Positions 17,214 through 25,782 of a stretch of DNA of 39,930 bases are shown in pieces (positions within the stretch are counted from its first letter, which is position 1; each line of letters starts with the position of its first letter). The notes beneath the pieces were generated by a model. That model saw only the letters and a program-made list of their open reading frames with translations, was not told the origin of the DNA and searched no databases. Location: positions 1-39,930 of the forward strand of contig JALNWB010000014.1 in assembly GCA_023231105.1 (NCBI GenBank), in the 5' to 3' direction. The DNA comes from Ignavibacteriaceae bacterium. Lineage in GTDB: Bacteria > Bacteroidota > Ignavibacteria > Ignavibacteriales > Ignavibacteriaceae. A program made the translations under genes and the position numbers.

Positions 17214-17690
17214 TTATTTGTTCGACAAATATTTTCCGAAGACGAGCAATGCGTCTCCGACAGAATAAAAATCTTTTATTTCCGCAACAACGGAGAATTC
17301 ATTTTTTAAATAAAATTGCTGCGTTGCATGATACAATTCTTTTGAAGAAGTTTCCGCCAAAAGCCATCTACCGTTTTTTTCATGCACAAAACTTTCTGCA
17401 TGTTGCAATAACTTTTTCCCGATTCCTTTTCCGGAAGTTTCGGGATCAACAACGATCCAATAGAGATCATAGACGCCGTCTGTTAACGGACGTTTGCCTG
17501 TGCAGTGATATCCGGATATTTTTTCGTCTTCTTCATAAACAAAAATATGATAATCACTTTGTCCGTCATGTAAAAGATCTATATCGATCAACTCTAATGC
17601 AACGTCAACTTCTTCTTCATGAAAATTTTTTGTTTTCCGTAAAATTGTTTCTAAAGCCGGGCGGTCAGCCTGCTTTAATCTGCGTATCAC
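17214..17690 (-). CDS. GNAT-family N-acetyltransferase in the KamA operon
   Basis: This 158-residue protein is one GNAT domain. The acetyl-CoA loop is visible in YWIVVDPETSGKGIGKKLLQ (about residues 77-96; SGKGIG stands for the usual R/QxxGxG/A), with the C-terminal strand-helix LYHATQQFYLKNEF. It should move an acetyl or other acyl group from CoA to an amine; the substrate is unknown. It overlaps the start of the upstream ATP-grasp gene's 3' end by 26 bases and lies 13 bases before the kamA-type gene, so all four are one operon. It is shorter than AblB, the beta-lysine acetyltransferase (about 270 residues), and does not look like it, so the classical acetyl-beta-lysine pathway cannot be assumed. 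The start is taken at the outer end; ATG at this position reads MIRRLKQADRPAL. Confidence 0.85.
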   Translation of the reverse strand: MIRRLKQADRPALETILRKTKNFHEEEVDVALELIDIDLLHDGQSDYHIFVYEEDEKISGYHCTGKRPLTDGVYDLYWIVVDPETSGKGIGKKLLQHAESFVHEKNGRWLLAETSSKELYHATQQFYLKNEFSVVAEIKDFYSVGDALLVFGKYLSNK

Positions 17691-18726
17691 ATTTTCCTCT
17701 GTGTAAAGCTAAATTTATAATTTTGAAAAGCATTTCTTCATAGTGAAGACCGGATGCTTTTGCAGCCCGTGCAAACCCGGAATCGGTAGAAATATCAGGA
17801 TTCGGATTTACTTCAATAACGTAAGGAATATTATTTTTATCCAAACGAATATCAACGCGCGCATAATCTCTGCATTCCAAAGCGTTGAAAGTTGAAAGAG
17901 CTGTGGCTTCAATATTTTTTCTTTGACGTTCAGAAAGTTTTGCGGGACATTTGGGTTTCGTGTGTTTGTAATACAAACTTTCAAGAATCCATTTCCCTTC
18001 ATACGTTACAATTTTCGGAAGATGCTCGGGCAGTCCGCTGAAATCAATTTCTGAAATCGGCAGTGCGCTGTTTCCTAAAACCGCAATATTAAACTCTCTT
18101 CCTGCAATATATTCTTCAACAATAACATCTTGCTTATAAGTTGAAGTTAAAAACTTAATCTGCTTTTCTAAATTTTCAAAAGAAGAGACAACCGAATGTT
18201 CGGAAATTCCGATGCTTGCATCTTCTTTTGCTAATTTTGTGATGACAGGAAATTGCAAAGAAAACTTTTTTTGTGAAATACGAGAATGGGGGGTAAAGGT
18301 GAGTGAACCGGGAGTTTTAATTCCATTGGCTAATAAAACTTGTTTGGCAAATGTTTTGTTCAAACAATTTCCAAGCGCTTGCGGTGAGTTTCCCGTATAA
18401 GGAATATCTAACAAATCAAAAATCCCCGCATGAAAAGCTTCGAATGTAGCATTACCTTCAACTGATTCTACCAAATTAAAAATTGCATCGGGATTAATCG
18501 ATGAAATTTTTCTAATTGATTCACCAATGTTTCTGGTAACTGCTAACGTTTCAACCTGGGAATAATATTTTTTTAACGATGCAACCAAAGTATCCAATTC
18601 ATTAACAAAACCGCTTTCGGACATATCGTCAACGCTGCCGTCAATTTCTTTCGGCTTGCCGTTATATACTTGATAAATGCTGACCGGAGCATTGTAGCAA
18701 AGCAATATTTTTGCATCGATGATCAT
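17665..18726 (-). CDS. ATP-grasp ligase, D-Ala-D-Ala ligase-like (second paralog)
   Basis: This 353-residue ATP-grasp enzyme has the D-alanine-D-alanine ligase fold: an N-terminal domain (IPYTGNSPQALGNCLNK at about 108-124), a central ATP-binding part and the C-terminal metal site RVDIRLD...VIEVNPNPD with Asp292, Glu305 and Asn307 as likely Mg2+ ligands. Such enzymes join a carboxylate, as acyl phosphate, to an amine. It differs from true Ddl in the loop that is normally K..EGSS.G: here it reads KLAKEDASIGIS, and PNPD replaces the usual TxPG. The substrate is thus probably not D-Ala. It overlaps the first paralog by 4 bases and the GNAT gene by 26 bases. The start is ATG 18724-18726. Confidence 0.88.
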   Translation of the reverse strand: MIIDAKILLCYNAPVSIYQVYNGKPKEIDGSVDDMSESGFVNELDTLVASLKKYYSQVETLAVTRNIGESIRKISSINPDAIFNLVESVEGNATFEAFHAGIFDLLDIPYTGNSPQALGNCLNKTFAKQVLLANGIKTPGSLTFTPHSRISQKKFSLQFPVITKLAKEDASIGISEHSVVSSFENLEKQIKFLTSTYKQDVIVEEYIAGREFNIAVLGNSALPISEIDFSGLPEHLPKIVTYEGKWILESLYYKHTKPKCPAKLSERQRKNIEATALSTFNALECRDYARVDIRLDKNNIPYVIEVNPNPDISTDSGFARAAKASGLHYEEMLFKIINLALHRGKCDTQIKAG

Positions 18727-19781
18727 ACTAAGTTGTAGCGTTTAGCTGCTGTGTATAAAACTTTATTCAACATGGTTGTGTAATCCATTCCGGCGGTTCT
18801 TGCGGCTTTCGGATAACATGAATTATCTTTTGGGTCCGGCAAGATTCCCGGCAACGGATTTATTTCAATAATATTTGGTTCTCCGTTTGCATCGAGACGA
18901 ACATCAATTCTGCTCCAATCTCTGCAGCGTAAAACTTTATAAGTATTTAAACAAACATTTTTAATTTTTCGTTCAAGTTCTGAAGAAAGTTTTGCCGGAC
19001 AAGAAAAAACATCAAGCGGATTTTCTTTCGTATCTAAAATCCATTTTGCTTCATAAGAATAAATCGGGATGAAGTCTTCAGGAAATTCCGAATAATTTAT
19101 TTCAACGATCGGTAGAACTTCTGTTTCGGTTCCGTTACCGAGCATTGCAACCGTAAATTCTCTTCCCGGTAAAAATTCTTCCAATAAAGCCGATTGAGTA
19201 TATTCGTTTAAAACTCTTTCAACTTCATTTTGCAACTCAGAATAATTATTTACATAGGATGAAGTAAAAATTCCTTTGCTCGAGCCTTCGGCGTTTGGTT
19301 TAACGATTACAGGGAATTGCAAATCAAATTTCTTTAGATCATCAACTTGATCAACAATTAAAAATTTTGGGGTCGGGATGTGGTGATAAGATAAAATTTC
19401 TTTTGTGCGGGCTTTGTCTAAACAAATTGCAAGCGTTGAAGGATCCGATCCGGTGTAAGGAATATTTAACATATCAAGCATCGCAGGAATTTGCGCTTCT
19501 CTGCTTACGCCATAAAATCCTTCGGCAACATTAAAGACGATATCGGGTTTTACTTCTTTAAATTTTTCAAACGCATTGTAGTCGGCTTCTATCATCATTA
19601 CCGAATGAAATTGCGCAAGCGCATCTCGAACAGCATTGACGGTGTCGCGGCTATCCCACTCAGCAAATGTGTCTTGAATTTTTTTTGATGAGTTCTGAAA
19701 AGATGTTACGGGGTTTGGAGACAATTCATCATTGAAAGTAGAACTTTCAGGTTTTACATTGAATGTAAGTGCAACATTCAA
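18723..19781 (-). CDS. ATP-grasp ligase, D-Ala-D-Ala ligase-like (first gene of operon)
   Basis: This 352-residue ATP-grasp enzyme is clearly paralogous to the next gene. It has IPYTGSDPSTLAICLDKART (about 107-126), the ATP loop KPNAEGSSKGIF, which keeps the EGSS seen in Ddl, the segment EEFLPGREFTVAMLG, and the metal site RIDVRLD...IIEINPLPG with Asp293, Glu306 and Asn308. It likely forms an amide bond in the product made by this operon. The first usual start codon is TTG 19779-19781, but no ribosome-binding site precedes it. A strong AAAGGAG (19812-19818) stands 6 bases before an in-frame ATT (19803-19805), which would add 8 residues and may be the real start. No ATG exists near. Confidence 0.88.
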   Translation of the reverse strand: MNVALTFNVKPESSTFNDELSPNPVTSFQNSSKKIQDTFAEWDSRDTVNAVRDALAQFHSVMMIEADYNAFEKFKEVKPDIVFNVAEGFYGVSREAQIPAMLDMLNIPYTGSDPSTLAICLDKARTKEILSYHHIPTPKFLIVDQVDDLKKFDLQFPVIVKPNAEGSSKGIFTSSYVNNYSELQNEVERVLNEYTQSALLEEFLPGREFTVAMLGNGTETEVLPIVEINYSEFPEDFIPIYSYEAKWILDTKENPLDVFSCPAKLSSELERKIKNVCLNTYKVLRCRDWSRIDVRLDANGEPNIIEINPLPGILPDPKDNSCYPKAARTAGMDYTTMLNKVLYTAAKRYNLV

Positions 19782-19834
19782 TCGAGCAGTACGTGATGAA
19801 AAAATTTTTGTCTCCTTTAATTATTTTTTTTGTA

Positions 19835-19864
19835 CAAATATAAGTAGAATTATTTTTATGTCAA
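19835..19864 (-). promoter_or_regulatory. Promoter of the ATP-grasp/GNAT/KamA operon
   Basis: On the minus strand TTGACA (19859-19864) is followed by TATATTTG (19835-19842). The distance from TTG to the -7 element is 19 bases, the Bacteroidota spacing. Transcription would start near 19829, followed by the AAAGGAG at 19812-19818. This places the promoter between recG and the operon, so the four genes are an independent unit. Confidence 0.7.
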
Positions 19865-19926
19865 TATTTTTTTAAAGAACAATGAAAATTATTTTAAAAA
19901 TATTTTTTGCGTGGAATTATTTTTCA

Positions 19927-22137
19927 TCATCCGACTTTAGCATACTTTAAATTTTCGGAGTAATGTTCAAGAAGATTTTTTCTTATTACCGCATGTTGTT
20001 CTTTAAGAAGTTGCGGATCATTTTCAATAATTTCAAATGCATCCGCCTTTGCTTGCGTAAGCAGATCGCCGTCTTTGATAATATCAGCATATTTTAATTC
20101 CGGGAAACCGCTTTGCTTAATTCCAAAAATATCTCCTGGTCCTCTAAGTTTCATATCTACTTCGGCAATTTTAAAACCATCGAGTTGTTGCACCATTGTT
20201 TGCAAACGGATTGACGATTTATATTTTTCTAATAATGCAGGAGAAAGATATTCTAATTCTTTCGGCAATCGCGCAGATGAAGCGGCATACTCATCCTTTG
20301 TTACCAAGATGCAGTAAGCCTGCGCGGTTCCTCTCCCAACTCGTCCGCGCAGCTGGTGCAATTGTGATAAACCGAACCGATGTGCATCGTCAATAAGGAT
20401 AATGTTAGCCGCGGGAATATCAATCCCAACTTCAATTACTGTAGTTGAAATCAGGACATCATATTTCTTTGCGGCAAATAGGATCATCGTTTCTTCTTTT
20501 TCCTGCCAGGTCATTCTTCCGTGAATTAATCCGACGTTTAAGTCCTTAAAGTATGTATCGTTTAATTTTTCAAAAAAAGTTGTAGCCGCTTTTAATTCTA
20601 ACTTTTCAGAATCTTCAACTAAGGGATAAACGATAAATGTTTGTATTCCTTCTTTTGTTTTATCAACAATAAATTTATAAATATCCGGCAGTTTGCTTTC
20701 ACCGCGTAAAAAAGTTTTTATCGGAATTCTATTCTTCGGCATCTCGTCAATCGTAGAAACATCAAGATCACCGTAGATTGTCATGGAAAGAGTTCGGGGG
20801 ATTGGAGTTGCCGACATGATAATCACTTCGGGAACGGTTCCCTTGGAAGCGAGCCTTGCACGCTGAGCAACACCAAAGCGGTGTTGCTCATCAATTACAA
20901 CAAGTCCAAGGTGTTTGAAGTGCACTTGCTCTTCGAACAACACATGCGTTCCGATGATAATGTCGGATTCCTGCAAAGCAATTTCTTCAAGATTTTTATT
21001 GCGCAAACTTTTCTTTTGCCCGCCGATAAGCAGCGATGTTTTAATTTCATACTGTGGGTAGATCGAATGGAATTGTTGAAGAAGTTTGGAAATACTTTTT
21101 GCATGTTGATCGGCTAAAATTTCCGTCGGGACCATTAATGCGGCTTGGTATCCGTTATCAACAGCAACAAGCATGGAGATAAGTGCGGCAATTGTTTTAC
21201 CGCTTCCAACATCACCCTGCAGTAAACGATGCATTGGTTTTTTGCTTTTCATATCCGCCAAAATTTCTTTAAGAACTTTTTTTTGCGAATCAGTTAATTC
21301 AAACGGAAGCGTTTTAACAAAATCTTTTACAAGATCGGTTTTTATCGGAAGCGAAAGCCCTTTTAATTTTTCTTTATAATCAATTTTTCTCAGCGCTACC
21401 AGCGTTTCAATATAGAAAAGTTCTTCGTACGAAAACCGCGTCTTGGCTTTACTCAATTGTTCTTCATTTTCCGGAAAATGAATTTGCTTTACCGCTTCCG
21501 CTAGCGCTAAGAGATGATGCGTTTCGATAAGATGAACAGGTAAAGTTTCTCTCAGTTCCGCAGCATGTGCATCAATTGCAAACGAAATAATTTTGCGAAA
21601 ACTTAAATCGCCGATATTATTTTCCCTTAGCTCTTTCGGTATGCGATAGAACGGAATAATTTTCCCGGTATTAAAAAAAGTTTTTGATTCTTCTTCGCTT
21701 AGTTTATCAAAGTCGGGATGCACGAAACTCAATTCTCCATAACGCGAGTGTATCGGTTTTGCCGAGATTGCATAAATATCTCCGGAATTAAATTTATCCT
21801 GAAAATATTTTGCGCCTTGAAACCAAACGCACTCAAAAAATCCGTCAACATCACGAAGCTTTACATTTAATACTGTCTTACTTCCAAAATGTCTGGTGTC
21901 TTTATCAATAACTTTTCCTATTACTGTTAATTCACCCTCGTATCCTTCTTCCACAACTTTAGAGGCTTTACTTGAGGTCAATAAAGTTCTTCTGTCAAGA
22001 TAGCGTGTGGGGAAATAAAAAAGTAAATCCTTAATTGTTCTAATCCCAATCTTCGCAAATGTTTCTGCCCGTTTCGGTCCCACAGTTTTAATGTATTGGA
22101 TTGACTGGTCTAATTGATAATTACTTTGTGCGTTCAT
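19927..22137 (-). CDS. recG: ATP-dependent DNA helicase RecG
   Basis: This 736-residue protein has the RecG layout. An N-terminal region carries TVGPKRAETFAKIGIRTIKD and the wedge/OB domain (about 60-160), followed by a superfamily 2 helicase core. Visible motifs are Walker A in LLQGDVGSGKTIAAL, DEQH box VVIDEQHRFGVAQR, motif III MSATPIPRTL, and the C-terminal lobe with STTVIEVGIDIPAAN and QLRGRVGRG. RecG drives reversal of stalled forks and branch migration of Holliday junctions. The length is slightly above E. coli RecG (693). The start is ATG 22135-22137 (MNAQSNYQLDQSI). It is divergent from dgt. No terminator is evident between its stop and the ATP-grasp operon promoter. Confidence 0.97.
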   Translation of the reverse strand: MNAQSNYQLDQSIQYIKTVGPKRAETFAKIGIRTIKDLLFYFPTRYLDRRTLLTSSKASKVVEEGYEGELTVIGKVIDKDTRHFGSKTVLNVKLRDVDGFFECVWFQGAKYFQDKFNSGDIYAISAKPIHSRYGELSFVHPDFDKLSEEESKTFFNTGKIIPFYRIPKELRENNIGDLSFRKIISFAIDAHAAELRETLPVHLIETHHLLALAEAVKQIHFPENEEQLSKAKTRFSYEELFYIETLVALRKIDYKEKLKGLSLPIKTDLVKDFVKTLPFELTDSQKKVLKEILADMKSKKPMHRLLQGDVGSGKTIAALISMLVAVDNGYQAALMVPTEILADQHAKSISKLLQQFHSIYPQYEIKTSLLIGGQKKSLRNKNLEEIALQESDIIIGTHVLFEEQVHFKHLGLVVIDEQHRFGVAQRARLASKGTVPEVIIMSATPIPRTLSMTIYGDLDVSTIDEMPKNRIPIKTFLRGESKLPDIYKFIVDKTKEGIQTFIVYPLVEDSEKLELKAATTFFEKLNDTYFKDLNVGLIHGRMTWQEKEETMILFAAKKYDVLISTTVIEVGIDIPAANIILIDDAHRFGLSQLHQLRGRVGRGTAQAYCILVTKDEYAASSARLPKELEYLSPALLEKYKSSIRLQTMVQQLDGFKIAEVDMKLRGPGDIFGIKQSGFPELKYADIIKDGDLLTQAKADAFEIIENDPQLLKEQHAVIRKNLLEHYSENLKYAKVG

Positions 22138-22255
22138 CGGTTGATTTGATTCGTTTATGACTTTTTCTTTTTCTCAATTCAATTTGATTGAAAAAATAAT
22201 ATTTTAGTAGTAAGAAAGTAAAAACTTTCACACTCTCTCACAAATAAAGAATACT

Positions 22256-23638
22256 ATGCGTTGGGAAAAACTTCTTTCAACAAAAATTCTTGGCTATGAT
22301 AAGAACGAACTTAAAAGCAATGCTTCTTATGATGGGCGAAGCGCATTTCAAAAAGATTTTGACCGCGTGGTTTTTTCTTCGGCATTTAGAAGACTGCAGG
22401 ATAAGACGCAAGTCTTTCCATTGCCGGAAAGCGATTTCGTTCACACACGGTTAACGCACAGTTTGGAAGTTTCATGCGTTGGACGTTCGCTTGGGAATCT
22501 TGTTGGCGAAAAAATTATTAAAAGACATCCGCAGTTAAAAAAGAATTTTACAAAATTTCATTTTGGTGAAATTGTCGCAGCCGCTTGTTTGGCACACGAC
22601 ATCGGCAATCCGCCGTTCGGACATTCCGGCGAAGACGCTATTTCCGATTACTTCAAAACCGGAAACGGGAAATCGCTCGAACAAAAAATTAATGATACAA
22701 AAAAATGGAACGACTTAATTAAGTTTGAAGGAAATGCGCAGGGTTTTAGGATTATTTCCCAACTCCAAAATCCGAATATTCAAGGAGGACTTCGCTTAAC
22801 CCACGCAACGCTCGCCGCGTTTACAAAATATCCGAAAGAATCTTTCCTTGAACACGATAATTTTTTTTCCGGTTCAATAAAAGACCAACCAAAGATTTAT
22901 AAAAAATTCGGATTCTTTCAATCCGAAAAAAATATTTTTCAAGCTGTTGCCAACGAAGTTGGACTTACAAAAAAGAACCCGGATAAAAATTCTTTTTTCT
23001 GGTGCCGTCATCCGCTCGCGTTTTTAGTTGAAGCCGCAGATGATATTTGCTACCGCATTATGGATTTGGAAGACGGTTCACATCTCGGATTAGTTTCGTT
23101 TAAGGAGACCGAAGCTTTATTAATGCCTTTGATCGGGAAGACAAAATTAAAACTTTACAACACGCGCGATGAAAAAGAGAAGATCGGCTACTTACGCGCA
23201 AAAGCAATTACTTTGCTTGTTGAACAGTTGGCGAAAGTATTTATGGAGAATGAAGAACAAATTCTTGCCGGTAATTTCGAAAGCGAACTTATCAGCGTTA
23301 TTTCTGCCCGGAAGCCGCTCGAAAGAATTAAAAAAATTTCCGTAGAAAAAATTTATTCTTATAAAACAGTAATTGAACGGGAAGCTGTTGGATACGAAGT
23401 GCTCGGCGGTTTGCTTGATATTTTTGTCTCGGCTCTTCTTGATTCCGCTAACGTTCAGCTTTCGCACCGCACAAAAACCATCATCAAACTTTTTCCGCAG
23501 CAATTTATGCTTGCGAAAAATTCGGAAGAAGATTTTTACTCCAAACTTTTACAAATCACCGATTTTATTTCCGGGATGACGGATAGCTTTGCCGTTTCTC
23601 TTTATCGAAAATTAAAAGGAATTTCTCTGCCGCAATAA
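22256..23638 (+). CDS. dgt: Deoxyguanosinetriphosphate triphosphohydrolase-like protein
   Basis: This 460-residue HD-domain protein belongs to the dGTPase family, which releases tripolyphosphate from dNTPs, classically dGTP to deoxyguanosine. It shows FSSAFRRLQDKTQVFPL and HTRLTHSLEVSCVGRSLG (His63, His68), and the metal pair His114-Asp115 in CLAHDIGNPPFGHSGE. The N-terminus MRWEKLLSTKILG matches the long form of the family. The role is dNTP pool control and possibly defence against phage replication, as known for some dGTPases, but nothing local suggests a defence island. It lies divergent from recG, 118 bases apart, and the GH20 gene follows after 30 bases, probably on the same transcript. 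Confidence 0.93.
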   Translation: MRWEKLLSTKILGYDKNELKSNASYDGRSAFQKDFDRVVFSSAFRRLQDKTQVFPLPESDFVHTRLTHSLEVSCVGRSLGNLVGEKIIKRHPQLKKNFTKFHFGEIVAAACLAHDIGNPPFGHSGEDAISDYFKTGNGKSLEQKINDTKKWNDLIKFEGNAQGFRIISQLQNPNIQGGLRLTHATLAAFTKYPKESFLEHDNFFSGSIKDQPKIYKKFGFFQSEKNIFQAVANEVGLTKKNPDKNSFFWCRHPLAFLVEAADDICYRIMDLEDGSHLGLVSFKETEALLMPLIGKTKLKLYNTRDEKEKIGYLRAKAITLLVEQLAKVFMENEEQILAGNFESELISVISARKPLERIKKISVEKIYSYKTVIEREAVGYEVLGGLLDIFVSALLDSANVQLSHRTKTIIKLFPQQFMLAKNSEEDFYSKLLQITDFISGMTDSFAVSLYRKLKGISLPQ

Positions 23639-23668
23639 CACAGACTAAACAGAAAGGAAAAACATTTT

Positions 23669-25690
23669 ATGAAACGTTTACTTTATTTAGCTCTCTTTAT
23701 AATAATTTTAGCGGGTGCAAACATGACTTCGCAAACTTTAAACCTTATGCCTGTTCCGGAAAAAATTTCTTCAGGTAACGGTAAATTCATTTTAACTCAT
23801 TCGTTTGACATTGCAATTACCGGGAAAGCAGACAAGAGAATTTATCCGTATGCAACTCGTGTGCTGCGCCGTCTTTCCGGCAGAACCGGTTTATTTTTTC
23901 CGCAAGACAACATCACGGAAAAATCAACTGCCGATACCGCAGACTGCATCATCTCGATTGAACAGCCTGGAAAAGTTTTGTTGAACGAAGACGAATCATA
24001 TTCTCTTCAAGTTTCAAAAAATAAAATATTACTAAAAGCAAAAACCGATCTTGGTGCGATGAGAGGAATGGAAACATTACTTCAACTTTTACAAAATGAT
24101 GAAAGCACATATTTCATTCCGGTTGTTACCATTCAAGATAAACCACGTTTTCCTTGGCGCGGATTGATGATTGATGCATGCCGTCATTTTATGCCCGTTG
24201 AAGTTATTAAAAGAAATCTTGATGCAACGGCAGCTGTTAAGTTAAATGTATTTCACTGGCACTTGAGCGAAGATCAAGGTTTTCGCGTTGAATGCAAAGC
24301 GTTCCCAAAACTTCATCAACTTGGTTCCGATGGATTGTACTACACACAAGCGCAGATAAAAGAAATTCTTGTTTATGCAGAAGACCGCGGCATTCGCGTT
24401 ATTCCTGAGTTTGATATTCCGGGACATTCAACTTCATGGTTTGTCGGTTATCCTGAATTAGCAAGCGCGTCCGGTCCTTATACGATCGAACGGCAATGGG
24501 GTGTTTTTGATCCAACGTTTAATCCAACGATTGAAGAAACTTATAAATTTTTCGATGCTTTTTTCAAGGAGATGTGTGAACTTTTTCCCGACGAATACAT
24601 GCACATCGGTGGTGATGAAAACAACGGACATCAATGGAACAAGAATGAACAAATACAAAAATTCATGAAGGAGAACGGACTTAAAACTAATCACGATCTG
24701 CAAACGTTATTCAATAAAAGAATTTTAGCAATCCTTACAAAGTATGGGAAAAAGATGATCGGCTGGGATGAAATTCTTCAACCGGATTTACCGAAGAATG
24801 TTGTTATTCAATCATGGCGGGGAACGGAAGCGCTTGCAAAAGCTGCACAACAAGGATATATGGGAATTCTCTCCAGCGGTTATTATATTGATCTAAATCA
24901 GTCAACCGACTACCACTATTTAAACGATCCTGTTCCGGCTGATTCCAAATTGAGCGATGCTGAGAAGAAATTTGTTCTCGGCGGCGAAGCAACAATGTGG
25001 GCAGAGTTTGTTGTCCCCGAAAATGTTGATTCACGCATTTGGCCTCGCACTGCTGCAATTGCAGAACGCTTTTGGTCTCCGGCAAACGTACGCGATGTTG
25101 ATGATATGTACCGCAGACTTGATAGAGTAAATTTCCAACTTGAGGAACTTGGAATTACCAATACTAAAAATCAAGAAATGATGCTGCGCCGTTTAACTAA
25201 TAATGGCGAGACAGCTTCACTCAAAACTTTAGTTGATGTAATCGAACCGGTAAAAATCTACACCCGGCACAACTATGGCGTGAAATATTATTCCTACTCG
25301 CCATACACGCGTGTAGTAGATGCCGCAGTTCCAGATGCACCGGAAGCACGTAAATTTAGAAAATTAGTAGATGAGTTTTTGAATGGTAAAAAGGAATTAA
25401 GAAAAGATATTGCTGCTCAATTAAATTTGTGGAAGAATAACCACGAAAAGCTTGTTCAGACAATCAAACTTTCACCAATATTAAAAGAAATCGAACCGCT
25501 TTCATTAAACTTAAAACTTCTTTCAGAAACAGGGTTGGAAACTCTTTCTTTACTTGATAAAAAGCAAAAACCGAAAGAAGACTGGCTAAAAGCTACAGAC
25601 AAATTTTTACTCGAAGCGAAAAAATCATACGGACAAACTGAACTGATGATTGTGAGCGCGGTTGAAAAATTAGTGAAAACGGCGAAGTAG
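23669..25690 (+). CDS. Secreted beta-N-acetylhexosaminidase (GH20)
   Basis: This 673-residue protein starts with a signal peptide (about 1-21, LLYLALFIIILAGANMTSQ). It has a GH20b N-terminal domain (about 25-155) and the GH20 catalytic barrel. Catalytic Asp316-Glu317 are in HIGGDENNGHQW, and the substrate-binding HWHLSEDQGFR is near 196-206. It should release terminal GlcNAc or GalNAc from glycans, chitin oligomers or muropeptides outside the cytoplasm, using the substrate's acetamido group as nucleophile. The C-terminal 150 residues are helical and charged (NGKKELRKDIAAQLNLWKNN) with no recognised domain. AAAGGAA lies about 10 bases before the ATG. A two-hairpin terminator region follows. 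No other sugar-utilisation gene is adjacent. Confidence 0.93.
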   Translation: MKRLLYLALFIIILAGANMTSQTLNLMPVPEKISSGNGKFILTHSFDIAITGKADKRIYPYATRVLRRLSGRTGLFFPQDNITEKSTADTADCIISIEQPGKVLLNEDESYSLQVSKNKILLKAKTDLGAMRGMETLLQLLQNDESTYFIPVVTIQDKPRFPWRGLMIDACRHFMPVEVIKRNLDATAAVKLNVFHWHLSEDQGFRVECKAFPKLHQLGSDGLYYTQAQIKEILVYAEDRGIRVIPEFDIPGHSTSWFVGYPELASASGPYTIERQWGVFDPTFNPTIEETYKFFDAFFKEMCELFPDEYMHIGGDENNGHQWNKNEQIQKFMKENGLKTNHDLQTLFNKRILAILTKYGKKMIGWDEILQPDLPKNVVIQSWRGTEALAKAAQQGYMGILSSGYYIDLNQSTDYHYLNDPVPADSKLSDAEKKFVLGGEATMWAEFVVPENVDSRIWPRTAAIAERFWSPANVRDVDDMYRRLDRVNFQLEELGITNTKNQEMMLRRLTNNGETASLKTLVDVIEPVKIYTRHNYGVKYYSYSPYTRVVDAAVPDAPEARKFRKLVDEFLNGKKELRKDIAAQLNLWKNNHEKLVQTIKLSPILKEIEPLSLNLKLLSETGLETLSLLDKKQKPKEDWLKATDKFLLEAKKSYGQTELMIVSAVEKLVKTAK

Positions 25691-25717
25691 TCGTTGAGAG
25701 AATTGAATTGTTCTTAT

Positions 25718-25748
25718 AAATGATTTAGTAATGCTCAACTAATCATTT
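25718..25748. repeat. Imperfect hairpin after the GH20 gene
   Basis: AAATGATTTAGT (25718-25729) pairs with ACTAATCATTT (25738-25748), 11 bp with one bulged T and an 8-base loop. It sits 28 bases past the GH20 stop and just before the terminator, and may stabilise the 3' end of the transcript. Confidence 0.45.
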
Positions 25749-25756
25749 TAGTTTTA

Positions 25757-25781
25757 GGCGGAAAAGTTTTTCCGCCTTTTT
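25757..25781 (+). terminator. Rho-independent terminator after dgt/GH20 unit
   Basis: GGCGGAAA (25757-25764) and TTTCCGCC (25769-25776) form a GC-rich stem with loop AGTT, followed by five T. It ends 2 bases from the convergent ABC ATPase stop codon at 25783. Confidence 0.85.
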
Positions 25782-25782
25782 A

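Noticed and set aside
16031..17690. Calling kamA and GNAT ablA and ablB (N-acetyl-beta-lysine synthesis)
   Set aside because: The GNAT is far shorter than AblB and without its features, and the ATP-grasp genes are not part of that pathway. It remains only an analogy.
17150..17743. A 197-codon plus-strand frame over the GNAT gene
   Set aside because: It is antisense to three conserved genes and its composition (many Arg, Phe, His) is that of a shadow frame.
17665..19781. Calling the two ATP-grasp genes ddl (cell-wall D-Ala-D-Ala ligases)
   Set aside because: They are two different paralogs, have altered active-site loops and sit with kamA and a GNAT gene, away from mur genes; the ddl name would mislead.
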